64,000 bases of DNA from Iris pallida (GCA_029216955.1 JANAVB010003400.1:11383654-11447653), one strand, 5' to 3'. Positions 21,415 through 34,710 are shown, counted from the stretch's first letter. The notes: generated from the sequence alone by a model not told the origin. Made by a program: numbers and translations.

Positions 21415-22697
21415 TGTCACGCCCCAGTTCCGAAATACATAGGAACTTGAAACGCGAACATGCCAGCTAATACAATCTAGAATAAGTTTCCAATTTAATG
21501 GACTTATCTAGATGTACTACGATGTAGAAGTGTACTAAACCTACGATATCTCAACTAAGTCTCAATCCATATATAGGTAAATAAAGAAAGAATGAACAAT
21601 ATGTATTATAGTCGGCCGCCCTATAATACATATGTTTGAGCAAACTCAAGAATGAAATAAGTTTGCAAAACTAGAATATAACAGCAAGTAACAGAAAGAT
21701 ATTAGAGAAAAATGGAAGATAACATCTAACACAAATACCTAAATATCTGAGGATACTCATCATCACCTACGGACCAATCATACCATCCACCTAACTATTT
21801 TATAAGCGCTCAGCAACAACCTGGAGAGGTCACCAGGTCCTCAGAGGGACGTAATAAGATACAGAAAAATATCCTCATGTAAAACTGAATAAACATAAAC
21901 ATGAAATAAATAGCACGGATCACAACACGGTCCAGTATCCCATCATCGAAGCAGTGAACCATCCCTACAACCAGACAAAGATAAGGTGTGGCACATTGTT
22001 CCGTAAAAAGACATTATCCCATGCCAAACTATGAACTGAATAAAAAGGAAAACTAACCAACTAAGTGAATGCATGTTGGAGACAACCTTGGACGTATGGG
22101 TGGGTGATACGGATATAGCACCGAAATACAGGCCGTTGTCGGATCACGAGTCGATGCCCAAAGAGGAAGCCATAAACCAAACAGGTAACCATAAACCCAT
22201 TGGGAAATACTAAGGCTAGTGAGTCAGCAACCTTCTCCGAAGATTATGAAATCTAAATAGGTAGTCCCATACATCTTCTGGTAGTCTTTCCCGCTCAATT
22301 GAGTGGGACACTAGTAGCATGTGTGTAGTAGGCTCAAAATAGGTCAAAATAATATATTTGGTTGAAAGACTTAGGTCAAGATTGGATCTCCAATTTAAAT
22401 TGGAAAGAACAACAATATTATGGTAGATATTAGAAGTTGCCTTTTTTATCCGAAAGTTGTACAACAAAAATAGAGTGGGGACATGTTTGAGTGGGACATG
22501 ATATGCCTAAATGAAGGTGGACTTATATAGATCATGGATATGAAATTGGTTTCGAGACATTGTCATTTGTTGTATTCCTAAAATAAAAGCTACAATAAAG
22601 GGTACTTAATGATCAAAAATAATAGTGAGAAAACATATGTTAATAAATAATGTAAATAAAATTAAAAATAAATCCCAAAAATTTTAGGGGGCTTACA
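21415..22697 (-). repeat. Ty3/gypsy (Tekay/Del-like) 3' LTR, minus strand, 1283 bp
   Basis: On the minus strand it starts TGTAAGCCCCCTAAAATTT (22697) and ends GGGGCGTGACA (21415). It is preceded, still on the minus strand, by TTTTGAGAACAAAATTCTC then TAAGGAGGTAGG. This is the standard end of a Tekay-type chromovirus pol (FxxxGRTxF-like coding end plus polypurine tract) as remembered from this lineage. Internal coding sequence beyond that is mostly lost. Confidence 0.65.
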
Positions 22698-23010
22698 ACC
22701 TACCTCCTTAGAGAATTTTGTTCTCAAAATTAGACATACAATATTATAACAACCCATAATAATAATAACAATAAATAATCAACGACAATGATATCCAGTC
22801 CCGCCAGAGCTGGCCTCGGAGTCTCGGCTGAGCTTCATCTTGATGCTTTGGACACCTTGTAACCTAATGTTGGTTTGATCCGTACCTCATGCAGAGTCCT
22901 AAATTTTTTCTGCAATCCTTCTAAACATGTCCTTTCTTGTCGTAAAAATGATAAGTCGGGAGCTCCTTTGTCTGGTACGGGTGACCCTTTTTTCTGCAAT
23001 CCCAAAAATT
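22698..23010 (-). pseudogene. Remnant of gypsy internal region with degenerate gag zinc knuckles
   Basis: Minus-strand reading around 23000-22905 gives DCRKKGHPYQTKELPTYHFY then DKKGHV-stop-KDCR. This is the layout of two nucleocapsid knuckles (C..C.KKGHV..DC) with Cys changed to Tyr. It lies only about 200 bp from the LTR, so nearly all of pol is deleted. The right edge meets the truncated 5' LTR of Copia-B. Confidence 0.45.
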
Positions 23011-23494
23011 CCTAAAAATAGAGAAGAAACTTTCCATTTTAATCATCAATTCATCCTTCATCTTCTCTATTCTATAAAGGCTTTCGGTCTTCAAATTTCT
23101 AAGACAACTCATATTCTTCTAAATGTCGGTGTGTTTTCGATTCAAAGTGATCGAGTTGTACAGGCTTGGTTTTCAAAGTTATTTGTTTAGAGTTGAAGTC
23201 TGTTTGTGCCTTTCGGATCAAGCACGAAATGTAAAGAAGTCGACGTGCTCTTCAGATAAAAGTGCGTGTTGTAACTGCTATTCAAAAATAGTAGATTAAC
23301 TCCGAGCAAGAGTTCTAGGGCCTGGACTAGTCCTCTCAGAATGATACCAGGATAAAATTGTTGTCTTTGAGTTTGCTTTATATTACTCTACTACTGACTT
23401 ATTTGTTTATTTATACACGAGTATTTTTAATTGGGGATGTTTACTTCCGCTACACTTTATTAATCCCTCCTCTAGAGTTGCCATCGATCCCTCA
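23011..23494 (+). repeat. Copia-B 5' LTR, 5' half missing
   Basis: From AGAGAAGAAAC (about 23021) to GTTGCCATCGATCCCTCA this matches 35750-36242 of the 3' LTR with scattered differences. Sequence left of about 23011 does not match the U3 of the 3' LTR, so U3 was lost. TATAAAGG at 23073-23080 is retained. Confidence 0.85.
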
Positions 23495-23496
23495 AT

Positions 23497-23508
23497 TGGT
23501 GTCAGAGC
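23497..23508 (+). other. Primer-binding site of Copia-B
   Basis: TGGTGTCAGAGC lies two bases after the LTR end. It differs at one position from TGGTATCAGAGC, the initiator-Met tRNA complement used by most plant copia elements. Confidence 0.75.
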
Positions 23509-23544
23509 AAAGGTTCTCTAAGTTGGACTGACACTCTAAGAGAA

Positions 23545-25380
23545 ATGGCAACTATGAAACCCATATATGGTGAAGGACAGTCAACAAATAGGCCACCCCT
23601 ATTTGATGGCACAAACTACATGTATTATAAGACACGCATCGATTTTTATCTTAAGTCACTTGATTTCTATTTATGATCAATTCCCATTGATGGTTATAAG
23701 AAACCAGCTCGAATCATTATAGATGGAAGCCTGGTTGAGAAATCTCATGAAAAATATAATGATCATGAAAAGAAACAAGCAAGTCTTGATGCAAAGGCTA
23801 TAAATGCTTTGTTTTGTACAGTAAATAGTATTGAATTCAATAGTCTCTACATGTTCCATGTCTCACGAGGTTTGGAAACTTCTTGAGGTAACTCATCAAT
23901 AAACTTTACCAGTGAAGGAATCCAGAATCTCAAGACTTACACAAGAATATGAGGCATTCAAAATAAAGCCTAATGAGACTATCACCAATATTTTTACTCG
24001 TTTCCTTGATATTGTTAATTATTTATCTTCTCTGAGAAAAGATTACAGGAATCACGAAAAGATATGCAAGGTGCTTTGAGGACTAACCAAGAACTGGAAT
24101 CCTAATACAACTGTTACCATTGAAGGAAACAATCTCACACAATGACTCTTGAGACACTAGTGGAAAAGGTTATAACGCATGACCTGGATCTAAAAAAAAT
24201 TGAAGAGTCAACAGCAAAGGAGAAGACCATTGCATTCAAAGCATATCATAAGATGGCCTCCGACGATGAAAGTGAGAATGATGTCTCAGACAATGAACAA
24301 ATGGCCCTTATGACTCAAAACTTCAGGAGATTTCTAAAGTATTAGAAATCAAGCAAAAAGAAGAAATATCCTAAAGATGACAAAGAACCGGTCTGCTATA
24401 ACTTCAAGAAGGACTGTCCTATTGTAAGAAAAAGGAAGCCGATATGAATCGTCAAGTAAGAGAAGATCGTCATCCAAGAATTAAGCTAACACAAGTATTT
24501 GGTATGAAAGTGAGGCAAGTGATTCTGATGAAGAAGTAAAACCTCGCTACAGTGCAAATCTATGCTTCATGGCTACATATGCTATGGTAATTAGTAACCC
24601 CTTATATGAAGATTTTACTTTTGATGAATTATCTAATGCATTTAGTGATTTATTAGAAGATCAAAAGAAGATGATAGATTTGTATAAAAGTACAAAGAAA
24701 GAAGTGAAGGTAGGACACACTCAGTATTTGAAGCAATCTCAAATACTAGAAGAAATCAGAGATACATCTTTTTCTAGTAACATGGATGAGATATCCTCTT
24801 TAAGATTAAGATTATATGAGACTCTTGAAAAGCTTGAGAAAGCAAATTAAGAAAATGTAAAACTCAATGTTCTCTATGAAACAGAGAAGAGGAAGTATAA
24901 TATTGATGCTCAAAGGATAGATACACTCACGATGAAGTATAGTGAAGCTTGTGATGTCTCTAAAAAGTTAGAGATAAGACTGGAAAAATAGGTAATTCAA
25001 ACTGTGACACGGATAAACATGTCACAGGCTAAACACAAGCACAGCAAGACAAATACCACGAGTTTTGAGAAATTGTGCTTTCATTTATAGATATTCACCT
25101 AAGAGACCACATACTCTTTTAAAGACACATATACATGATTTTCCAACTACACCTAGCACAAACACATCTGCTACATCTCACTACTGTGGTCTAAAAGGAC
25201 ATGTATCACATTAGTAAAAAATTAGAAAATTAGTAGATATGCATATATATATGTTTGGGTTCCCAAGGCTAACATATCAGGACCCTAAAAGAAGTGGGTA
25301 CCAAAGATTAAACTTCAACTCGTGTTGTAGGTGGACCTATCCCCTCGCGCTAGAAGCTATAGATTCTCGATAGTGATTGC
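23545..25380 (+). pseudogene. Copia-B gag remnant
   Basis: Starts MATMKPIYGEGQSTNRPPLF, the usual beginning of copia gag (PPLFDGTNYMYYKTRIDFYL), and continues through multiple stops. Recognisable later blocks are LDLKKIEESTAKEKTIAFKA (24190), SENDVSDNEQMALMTQNF, a coiled-coil-like LYKSTKKEVKVGHTQYLKQS region (24569-24850), and HYCGLKGHVSH (about 25178), a broken zinc knuckle. It ends in WVPK linkers (25254-25305) before protease. Gag would form the virus-like particle; this copy cannot. Confidence 0.8.
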
Positions 25381-27719
25381 TCCAGACACATGACAGGTGA
25401 TGCAAATTTGTTTGCAACTCTATCGATGAAGAAAGAATGCTATGTCTCCTTCGGTAATAATCTTATAGAAAATATCATAGGTAATAATAATATAGTTACA
25501 TCTCTATCTCCTATTATTAAAAATGTTTATTTAGTAACAGAATTAAAATACAACCTACTCAGCATAAGTCACTCAGCTAATCATGGTTATGGAATTAATT
25601 TTGTGAAAGATAAATGTTCTATTTATAAGAGAACATCTAGTATAGTTACTTATGAAGGAATAAGAGAAGACAAGATATACATTTTCTATCTTTCGGAGGA
25701 TACTAACAGTACAGGAAAGTGTCAATACACATCCCAAGATGAGAGTTGGTTATGGCACATGCGTCTTGGATATGCGAACATAGATACTATTGCAAGATTA
25801 TCGACGAAGAAAATAATATTTTATTCTTAACACTAAAGACAACTTGGCAAGTTTGATACAAAAGCTTATGAAGGGATATTCCTTGGATATGCCGCAAAAA
25901 GCAAATGATTCAGAGTAGTATTCAACAAGAAAAACTTAATGGTTGAAGAATGAGTACATGTTACTTTTGATGAGTTGAACATCCAAGAAGCAAACGATAG
26001 TGATGATGAAGGTATTAGTACTATATCAAGCAAATGACCCGAAGACACACCAACCACGTACCTGGAGAATCTGCCTAAAAGATTATGGTTCTCCAAAAGC
26101 CATCCAGAAGAATTGAAAATAGGTGATATATCTAAAGGTGTAAGTACTCATTCTGCTAATAAAGATATCAGTACAAATATAGCTTTCATTCTAAGATAGA
26201 ACCAAAAAATATGTAGAATCTTTTGATGATGAATTTTGGATTTCAGCAATGCAAGAGAAACTAAACCAATTTGAAGAATCAAGTTTGAGAAATTGTTCCC
26301 AAACCTAATGACCACCTGATCATTGGTACAAAATGGATTTTCCAAAATAAATTAAATAAGAATGGTATGGTCACAGTAACAGAGTACGTCTCGTAGCACA
26401 AGGCATAATCAAGAGGACTGCATTGACTAGGATGAGATGTATGCTCCCATTGCTAAATTAGAATCCATTCGCATGTTATGTGCTTTTCTAGTTTTTATAA
26501 TTTTACACTCTTTCAAATGGATGTCAAAAGTGCTTTTCTGAATGGCTTTATAAAAAAAGGTTTTTGTTAAACAACCTCCTTGTTTTGAAGATTTTGAATA
26601 CCCTGATCATGTGTACAAGATTCGTAAGGCTCTCTATGGACTAAAACAAGCACCTCATGCATGGTATGAGCGCCTTAGTTCTTTCCTACTCGAACACGAT
26701 TTTTTAAAAGGAAAGGTTGATTCTACTCTTTTGATAAAATCTCTTGATTAAAAATCTTTTACTAATGCAGAATTATGTATATTACATTATCTTTGGATCA
26801 ACTAATGAAATGCTATATAACGAGTTTGCTAAGTGTATGCAGAGTGAATCTAAAATGAGCATGATGGGAGAACTAACATTCTTTATTGGTCTATAAATAA
26901 AGTAAAATTCACAAGGGGTTTTCATCAATCAAGAAAAATATACAAAAGATCTACTGAAGAAGTTCAATATGGACAATACAAAACCAATCGCAACTCCTAT
27001 GGCGATATCGACAAAACTTGACATGGACGAAATGGCAAACCTGCTGAAGTACATAAGTTATAGAGGTATGATTGGTAGTTTATTATATTTAACTGCTAGT
27101 CGACCTGACATTATGTTTTCAGTATACCTTTCTGCAGCATATCAGGCTAGTCCTAACGAATCACGTGTGCGCTATTAAGTGTATCCTACGATACCTTAAA
27201 GGAACTTTAACAACCGACTTGTGGTATCCAAAACCTCTTGTTTAACCTAATCGGTTACTCGAATGCAAATTTTGCTGGATGCAAGGTTGATCGTAAAGTA
27301 CCAGCAACATGTGTCATTTTCTAGAAAAGTTCTTAGTCTCCTGGTTTTCTAAAAAGCAAAACTTTGTTGCATTATCAACTACTGAGGCTAAATATATTGC
27401 TGCATGATGTTGTTGTGCTCAAATTTTATGGATGAAACAAACTTTGGAAGATTATCAGTTATCTTACAAGCATATACCTATTAGCTATGATAACATGAGC
27501 ACTATAAATCTCACTAGGAATCCAATTTGTCATTCACGTACTAAACACATCGAAATCAGACATCATTTTCTTAGAGACCATGTACTACAAGGTATTATTT
27601 GTCTAGAATTTGTTGACACAGAACATCAACTAGCTGACATATTTACTAAATCTATAATGAAAGATTGTTTTAACTTTATACGAAGAGAATTAGAAATTTT
27701 GGATGTTGAGGTTATATAA
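25381..27719 (+). pseudogene. Copia-B pol remnant with integrase core deleted
   Basis: Starts at the protease end (SRHMTGDANLFATLSMKKEC) and reads through LWHMRLGYANIDTIARLSTK. At about 25812 it jumps directly to FILNTKDNLASFDTKAYEG. In Copia-A these two points are about 630 bp apart, so the DDE core is deleted. RT motifs persist in several frames: MDVKSAFLNGF, YGLKQAPHAWYERLS, ESKMSMMGEL. RNase H survives as GMIGSLLYLTASRPDIMFSV (27064) and the frame 27432-27719 with NPICHSRTKHIEIRHHFLRD. Non-functional. Confidence 0.85.
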
Positions 27720-27770
27720 TTTACTTATTATTTAGCTTAAGGTCATTAATTATAAAGAGTATTTTGGTTA

Positions 27771-27873
27771 GCCAAAAGGGTCCTTATGTCACACAGGCAA
27801 ATAGTCTGAAGCGACATGGTGTCAAGTGTCTTCGGACTACCACTAGCTGGGATCCGGTCCCTATAACTAATCC
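27771..27873 (+). other. Conserved structured segment downstream of pol (Copia-B copy)
   Basis: Gapless counterpart of 10921-11023. Stem CAGGC-AAATA-GTCTG (27794-27808) replaces AGGC..GCCT of Copia-A. The inner hairpin is GTC-TTCG-GAC instead of AGTCC-TCA-GGACT. GCGACATGGT and CTAGCTGGGATCCGG are conserved. The outer helix has one mismatch (ACCACT instead of ACCGCT). Located 52 bp after the RNase H stop. Confidence 0.65.
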
Positions 27874-28009
27874 AAAATATTTAAACACAATTTATGTATG
27901 AAGGTTAAATATTATAAATTATTTTCTTCAAATCAAATTTTCTTATTTATATTTCGTATAGATGGTAAAAAGTGCATCAAAGTAGACCCAACAATATTCA
28001 GGAACACTA

Positions 28010-28035
28010 GTAACCGAGCTCGGATCGAGCTCTAT
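28010..28035. promoter_or_regulatory. Palindrome GAGCTCG-GAT-CGAGCTC upstream of the extra ORF
   Basis: A 17-bp palindrome in the leader of the Copia-B extra ORF. A related palindrome (ACTCG-GAA-CGAGT, about 35603) sits in the U3 of the Copia-B LTR, which parallels the paired palindromes in Copia-A. Confidence 0.4.
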
Positions 28036-28285
28036 ACGAACTTGGTAGGGTGTTTCTAGAATAGTCGGCCGAGTACTTTGTTTTTTTATTCTAAATACCA
28101 TCATCATCTTCCTCCTCCCAAATGGCAGCCACCCGAGAAACAAAAAACCTAACCCTAGATTTTGATATCTTTCTCCTCCAAGCTTTTCCAACCCAAAAAG
28201 TTTGGATCTAGTTTCACTCAGGGTTCTCCTCCATCTCCATTGGTCAATTTCTAGTATATCTCTCCAGTTTTCTTATATTTTTCTA

Positions 28286-29260
28286 ATGGCACCGAAATTG
28301 TCAAAGAAGAAAAGAAAAGTTGGGGATGCTTCTTCATCCAATGTTTAAGAAAAAGTATCATTTTCTCTATTTAGTCCATCATCACCCGATAATGATAAGT
28401 TCGATAAATTTATTTTCGTATCTATAGATGCTTCCAATGGATAGTTTAACGATTTCATTGAGAGGACTATTTGTCCAGGAAATCCATTAAACTTTACATT
28501 ATTTCCATCATATTTATTGGTGTTTCAACATCTTGGACTGGAAGATTTGGTTCAATCTCGTTATCGTATTTATTTAAATGTGATACGTATGTTTTATTGT
28601 AATTTATCAGTCACAAATGGAACCGTTCGATCTCGAGTCGGTGGGATCGGAATTGAATTTGATGCTGACGATCTAGATCTGATGCTTCATGTTCCCAATG
28701 ATGGAGAAGCCCTAGTCGACATCACCAAAATTTAATTTCTGGAGAACATGACTTTAGATTCGTTGTGTGATTCTTTATGTCCACCACGTACTCTTCCTCA
28801 TGGTCATCTTCGACCTAAGCATATGAGTAACTATTTTTATGGTCTCCATCATATGATATTTTCTATGATTATTCCAAAACAAACCTTTACTGATGAAATG
28901 ACATATTTGGAACTTTTATCTTTATTTTATCTACACTTTGGTATTCCATTTAGCTTACCAAAGACTATTATCTCTGCTATGGAGCGATGTCGCAAAAAAT
29001 AGTGTAACCTTCTCTATGCGATGTATTTGTCATGCATCTTTGAGTATTTTGATATATCCTTAGATGATTGTCCTTATGATGCTCGACCTGCTTTTCTTCA
29101 AAAGCTTCGTTGCATTGAACCTCCAGTTGTTCCTGCACCACCTCCACCTCCTATCATTGACCTATCAGTCATACATCCTCCACCTCATCCCTCCACAGGA
29201 GTCACCCTTGAGTCCTTCCAGACTTTAGTCATGGATCAGTTTCGGTCTATAGATTTTTGA
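28286..29260 (+). pseudogene. Copia-B extra ORF downstream of pol
   Basis: Starts MAPKLSKKKRKVGDASSSNV; a stop follows at once, but the homologous protein continues: FVSIDASNG, NPLNFTLF, VIRMFYCNLSVTNGTVRSRV, GGIGIEFDADDLDLMLHV (28517-28735), then TDEMTYLELLSLFYLHFGIP, AMERCRKK, PAFLQKLRCIEPP, a Pro-rich stretch and VTLESFQTLVMDQF. It shares its layout with the Copia-A ORF. The N-terminal KKKRKV equals a classical monopartite nuclear localisation signal; Copia-A has only GKRLR there. No function is assigned; domain resemblance is to the plant Transposase_32 group (memory, unverified). Confidence 0.6.
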
Positions 29261-29760
29261 ACGACTATACAATTCTAGGCTTTAACCAACACCTTATGGA
29301 CTATGGCTATAGCTTTGCTCATAACCCTGGTAGACCCATTTCTGTGGTTTGTGATCCCTCAGTTGTTGGTTATCGCATTGATGATCCAAAGGCACAATGA
29401 TACGTTGATCTTGTTGTTACTCAATACGATTCCAACCGGTCTGCTGAGACTAGTGAGCCTTCTAGAGGGGCTAGAGATGATGATCAATGATGCAGAGATT
29501 ATATGTTTTAGTTTTTTAATTTTTAGTTTTAGCTATCTAGTTGTGATGTTTTTTATTTTAGATATGCTTTGCTAAAGCCAGCTTGTAGTCAGACATTTAT
29601 GTTTCAAATACTTATGTCTTTTAGACTATATGATACTCAGTTTTTCTTTTTGGTTGTTATCTATCAAATAGTGCTATATTATCTGTTCTTTCATGTGATT
29701 AGACAATGGGGGAGAAAACTTATACTTAATGTTGTTAATATTTTTTGATTTAAAATAGGC
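29261..29760 (+). other. Copia-B 3' internal region before the organellar insert
   Basis: Tail of the extra-ORF region, then AT-rich DNA with AATGGGGGAGAA at 29706, resembling a polypurine tract. Sequence character changes at about 29760. Confidence 0.5.
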
Positions 29761-30942
29761 GAAGAAAGATAGCGAGTCCCAACCTCTCTGTTCTGTAAAG
29801 ATCTTTTCCTGTGTTTAGGTTAGCTCTCGTCTTTCATCTCTGCTTGCCTATTGCGGAGGTTTCATCGCCAAATCTGTACCTGAGAGGGATATTGCGGATA
29901 TCTCCCCGACCGCTGAAAGCCGAATGAGGTCCGAGGTGGGTTCTCGGATCCGTAGCGGAGAGAACACGTATAAACCCCAAACCATTTTTTGTTGAATAAC
30001 TGTTAGTCGGTAGCGAGACATCAAATGCTAAAGATTTCTAGCATATTCCACTCAAAGTATTCATTTCATTAAAATGTGGAGGATCCTCATTTCTTCTATT
30101 GATTCGATAGTAAACATAATCTAATCTAATGCACCGAACAATTCTATTTTATTTCTTTTCCTTGTCCTAGATGAAATTTTTTATTTTCCTTAATTTATTT
30201 AATCCATTGAGGTTCGAGGAACCTTTACATATAACAACTCATATCTTTCTATACGAAAAAAATGATGCTTAATCTGCGGGGAACCCGTGGGCAGGGTTTG
30301 TTCCTCCTTTAAGTGATATACGGAATGAATGAAGCTACTTCCTATCTCATGGCAACGAATTTTCCAAATTGGCTATGGAGATTCTGCGCGGTCAGAGATT
30401 CTTTAAGACAAAAAGGGGCCCTTATTTCCAAGCAGGAAAGTCGTTTCGATCCGGGTATCTTCAGCTATCGTGCGGGATCGTGTCTTCCTTTTGTTTGCGA
30501 TTTACTGAAAGGTGCCATTAGTGCGATTCCTGAACAGGGAATCTTCGTTACTTGGCATGAAATGAACTAGCTGATCGAGGTGAGCGAAGTGAGGTCCTTA
30601 GAAATAAAGTTTCCACTATTGGCTTCATAATAGAAAGCGAGGATCTTGGGAAAGTTTGAATCAACGGGTTCCAATATAATAATTCATGAAAAAGATTTTT
30701 TATTATATTCACACAATTATATGATGTAAAAGTAAAAAAATTTAAATCCTTTTCATGGTTACCAGGATATGGATTTCAAGATGGCTGATGCTTGAGTAGG
30801 AAGCCTGGTCAACTCCTGTGTTGTCATCCAAAGAAAGCTCTTCGAACTGCTTACACAGTGCAAACATTTTCATGTCAGGTATTTGAGATAATATATTGAT
30901 CAATGCTCGAGAATTCAATTGCATGACAAAGATTTGGTTTGA

Positions 30943-31098
30943 TTAGTTACCTCATGGCCCCTGTTATTTTTGGGTCATATCTAGTATTCAGAGTTTTCCT
31001 CGATTTGGTACCGCTCTCGCAGCCTGTACCGAAACAGTGCTTTACCCCTAGATGTCCAGTCAACTACTGCGCCTCAACGCATTTCGGGGAGCCTGGCA
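30943..31098 (-). pseudogene. rrn23: Plastid 23S rRNA fragment
   Basis: The minus strand reads the plastid 23S region whose complement includes TGGTACCGCTCTCGCAGCC, ACCGAAACAGTGCTTTACCC and CTCAACGCATTTCGGGGAG. About 155 bp, with a few changes. It breaks off at GGGGAG where the rRNA would continue AACCAGC. Confidence 0.8.
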
Positions 31099-31419
31099 CT
31101 GTCCACAATCCCCCCTCAGCATCTTCCATGCTTTGGAGTCATATGATCCTTATTTGAATCCTGAATATAATTCGCCTTTATTTGATAGGATAGCTTTTGA
31201 GTCGGGTTACGGGCGTTTGTGAAACTTCTTTCGGACGAGAGGCTCACCGCAGGTGCCGTAGTGGAGAGAGAATCCTTTCCGTCCAGATGGTCTAAAATCG
31301 ATCTAGAATCGATTTAGACCCCCTTTCTGGTATGAATGCCTATCTCTATTAAAAACGGAGGCAAACTCAAAATGAAAGAATTATATATAAGACTTTGCTT
31401 TCTATTTCATTAATGAAAA
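31099..31419. other. Organelle-like DNA, unassigned
   Basis: Contains a near-perfect inverted repeat CTAAATCGATTC/GATCGATTTTAGAC-type sequence at 31287-31322 (GGTCTAAAATCGAT...ATCGATTTAGACC). The last 80 bp probably is the ccsA-ndhD spacer of the plastid, since it leads into the ndhD end. Confidence 0.4.
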
Positions 31420-31551
31420 TTATCTATGAAAATAATTAGATAGGATAGCTTGTACCTTGTCAACTGATAGCGAGAGAACGAAATTAGGATAAATACCAAC
31501 CCCTATTACAGGTAGAAAGATACAGATCGAAACAAATAGTTCTCGCGGTCT
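31420..31551 (-). pseudogene. ndhD: Plastid ndhD C-terminal fragment
   Basis: The minus strand encodes [20 protein letters not shown] then [20 protein letters not shown] and HR-stop (stop at 31420-31422), the recognisable C-terminus of the plastid NADH dehydrogenase-like subunit 4. The 44 residues are open, so this piece is young or conserved. Nothing upstream of PRELF is present. Confidence 0.85.
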
Positions 31552-33714
31552 AGAATGCTGCAACTTTGGTGATAACATCCTCTGCCGGCTTGAAGTTAGG
31601 CCACCACTTCCTCACCTTCCTTACTATAACACGGTACAAGATTATATGAAAATGGAGCCAATAAATATATGGCTTTATGATAGACTGCATAAGAAGAGGC
31701 ATCGGGTTACTCTGAGACTTTCTTCTTCTAAGAGAGATCGTAGGAAGACAGAAATCTCTACCTTCGTCAAGACTAGACTTGGTGGGAAAAGCAGAGGCGG
31801 TTTCGATTGCAGTGGCGGGGACGAAGCGAGAGTAGCTGACAGGAGACAAGTCGAAGATAACAAAGACGCGTGCGGCAAAGACTCATTCATATCATATCCA
31901 GTTTGATCAGGTGGCAGCTGTCGGGGTGCTAGTAACTAGCGTGTGGTGCCTCTCTTTTCTTCTCTAACGGCTCGGTCTGCGTGGTCTTGAATAGGGGTTT
32001 ACTTCGGATAGTATGTTACCAGCTGAAGGCAGTTAACACAGGGGTGGCTCAAACTTGAGTTTAGAAACGTTTTGTCTTGAACTTTATTTGTATCTCCAAT
32101 TACCTGTTTCTCCTCACATGCAAGAATGGACCTTAGCCATGAGTTGTCCGGCCTAGACGCTGATAACGCGAAGACAACTGGGCCTGGGGTTTTCGATCTC
32201 TGTTCTTGCGCGAAAGTCTCAGAAGGCAGTAAAGTGCCTTAATTAGATTGACTCGTCAAGTTAGAGATTAGATCGTAGACCGATGTCGGATTATTTCCTT
32301 CCGCCACTATACATGTGAAGAATGAAAGTCCCAGTCCGCAGTGTATCGACATTGCGAATACCCTCTAGGTGTCAGCCCGTCTGATGTTAGGCTCATGGAA
32401 CCTAACAGCAAGGGCGTAGTAGGAAGGGACTAAATCCACTAGTGGGACATGCCTAAAACAATAGAGCTAGTAAGGCAAGGTTCTTTCTCAGAGAATGGGC
32501 TCTTATGGAATGCATGATTGCATTTGCACATGATTCGTAATAAACAGCCTTTTCGCGCGCGGAGTGGATTAGCAATCACTTCTCTGCTCACTCTTGTCTA
32601 CGATTTCCGGGTTTGAAGGACCGACAGAGCGGTAAAAAGACTATCTTTCCGTCTTGCCATTCTATTCTTTATGCCGAGAAGCGTCTGTTCACGAATCCTC
32701 GGCTACCTACACGTCACTTCCTTGAACTCACTTAAGGAAATCCCAAGCTCGGCTCCAAGACTCGAAAAGAAAAACTACACAACAACAAGGCAATGGGGCC
32801 TACAGAGCCCCATTTATACCACCACTCAAAACACCAATTCATTAGCTAAACTCACCCCTATTTCACTTACGAAGCAACCGGGCTCGCCTCAACAAGAGAA
32901 GCTGCATCCCGTAGGGAAAGAGTCTCGTAGGCCATTCGGGAAAGATAGCAGAAAGAGAACCGCTGCTTTGACTTGACTCTCCCCTGTAACTCTTTGCCCT
33001 CCTGCCTGCAAATTGCCACAAAAGACGTGTGAGTACGCCCCTCATGCTTTGCATTGCCAGCTTTGCTTTGTCCAACCCCTTTGACCCCCTGCACCTATAA
33101 CATAACTATACCCCACTTAAGGCTTCTTTCGAGGAAGTGAAAGACGGTGGAGGGGCACTAGACTGACTCGCTTTTTCGAAGAACCCCGTATTTTTTCTAG
33201 AGAATCTCCTAATTGTTCCAGAGCAACTAGAAAGAGATTCTTTAACCAGAAAGAATTCAGTTCAGATGGCCTGCTCAGTGAATAGCCCTGATGGAATCCC
33301 TCAAATGGATGAAACTCTGCCTCACTAAAGAGGACTTAAACACAACAACAGAAGTAAGAAAAACAAACAGAATCAAAGTCAATCACCAATCAGATTTTGA
33401 AGTCTCGGTTGGCTTTTGTCAGTAAGAAGAGAACTCATAACGAGGATTTAGGAAAGAAAAAGTTTCATCTTTCTACTTAGCGCACAAAAACTTCTATAAT
33501 GAAGGGGCGAAAGCACACTTGGCTCTTCTCATTCATGTTGAAGAAAGCAGTTTCTGATCTGATAGGCCCCCGAAGCGTGCTGAGATGTCTGAGCTACAAT
33601 AGTGGACCGGACCTCCTCCTCCGGACTGTGATGAGGACGTTCATGCTAGCCAATCTCTGGCAATTGGTCTATGAAAAAGGGTCATATTCAAGATGTGAAC
33701 AAATCAGATGTTTT
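31552..33714. other. Probable mitochondrial DNA, no gene recognised
   Basis: More GC-balanced sequence with many short open stretches on both strands (for example 31646-31906, 32671-32976) that match no family known to me. No tRNA cloverleaf was noticed. The mitochondrial origin is a guess from composition and company. Confidence 0.35.
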
Positions 33715-34567
<853 letters not shown>

Positions 34568-34682
34568 ATGGATCCACACTTTGTATCTGGAGTACTTCAC
34601 TTAATTTCCTCTGCAGTCTTAGGCTTTGGCGGTATTTATTATGTGCTTCTAGGACCTGAGACTCTCGAAGAATCTCATTTCC
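34568..34682 (+). pseudogene. psbC: Plastid psbC fragment 2
   Basis: Encodes [20 protein letters not shown] then [12 protein letters not shown]. In psbC this lies upstream of fragment 1, so the two pieces are in reversed order here, 780 bp apart. Breaks off just after LEES. Confidence 0.88.
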
Positions 34683-34710
34683 TAAAAAAAAAGATCTTGG
34701 AGATTGTGCA

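Noticed and set aside
31646..31906. Overlapping open frames on both strands in the organellar insert
   Set aside because: No similarity to a mitochondrial or plastid protein that I recognise; mutually overlapping frames argue for chance.
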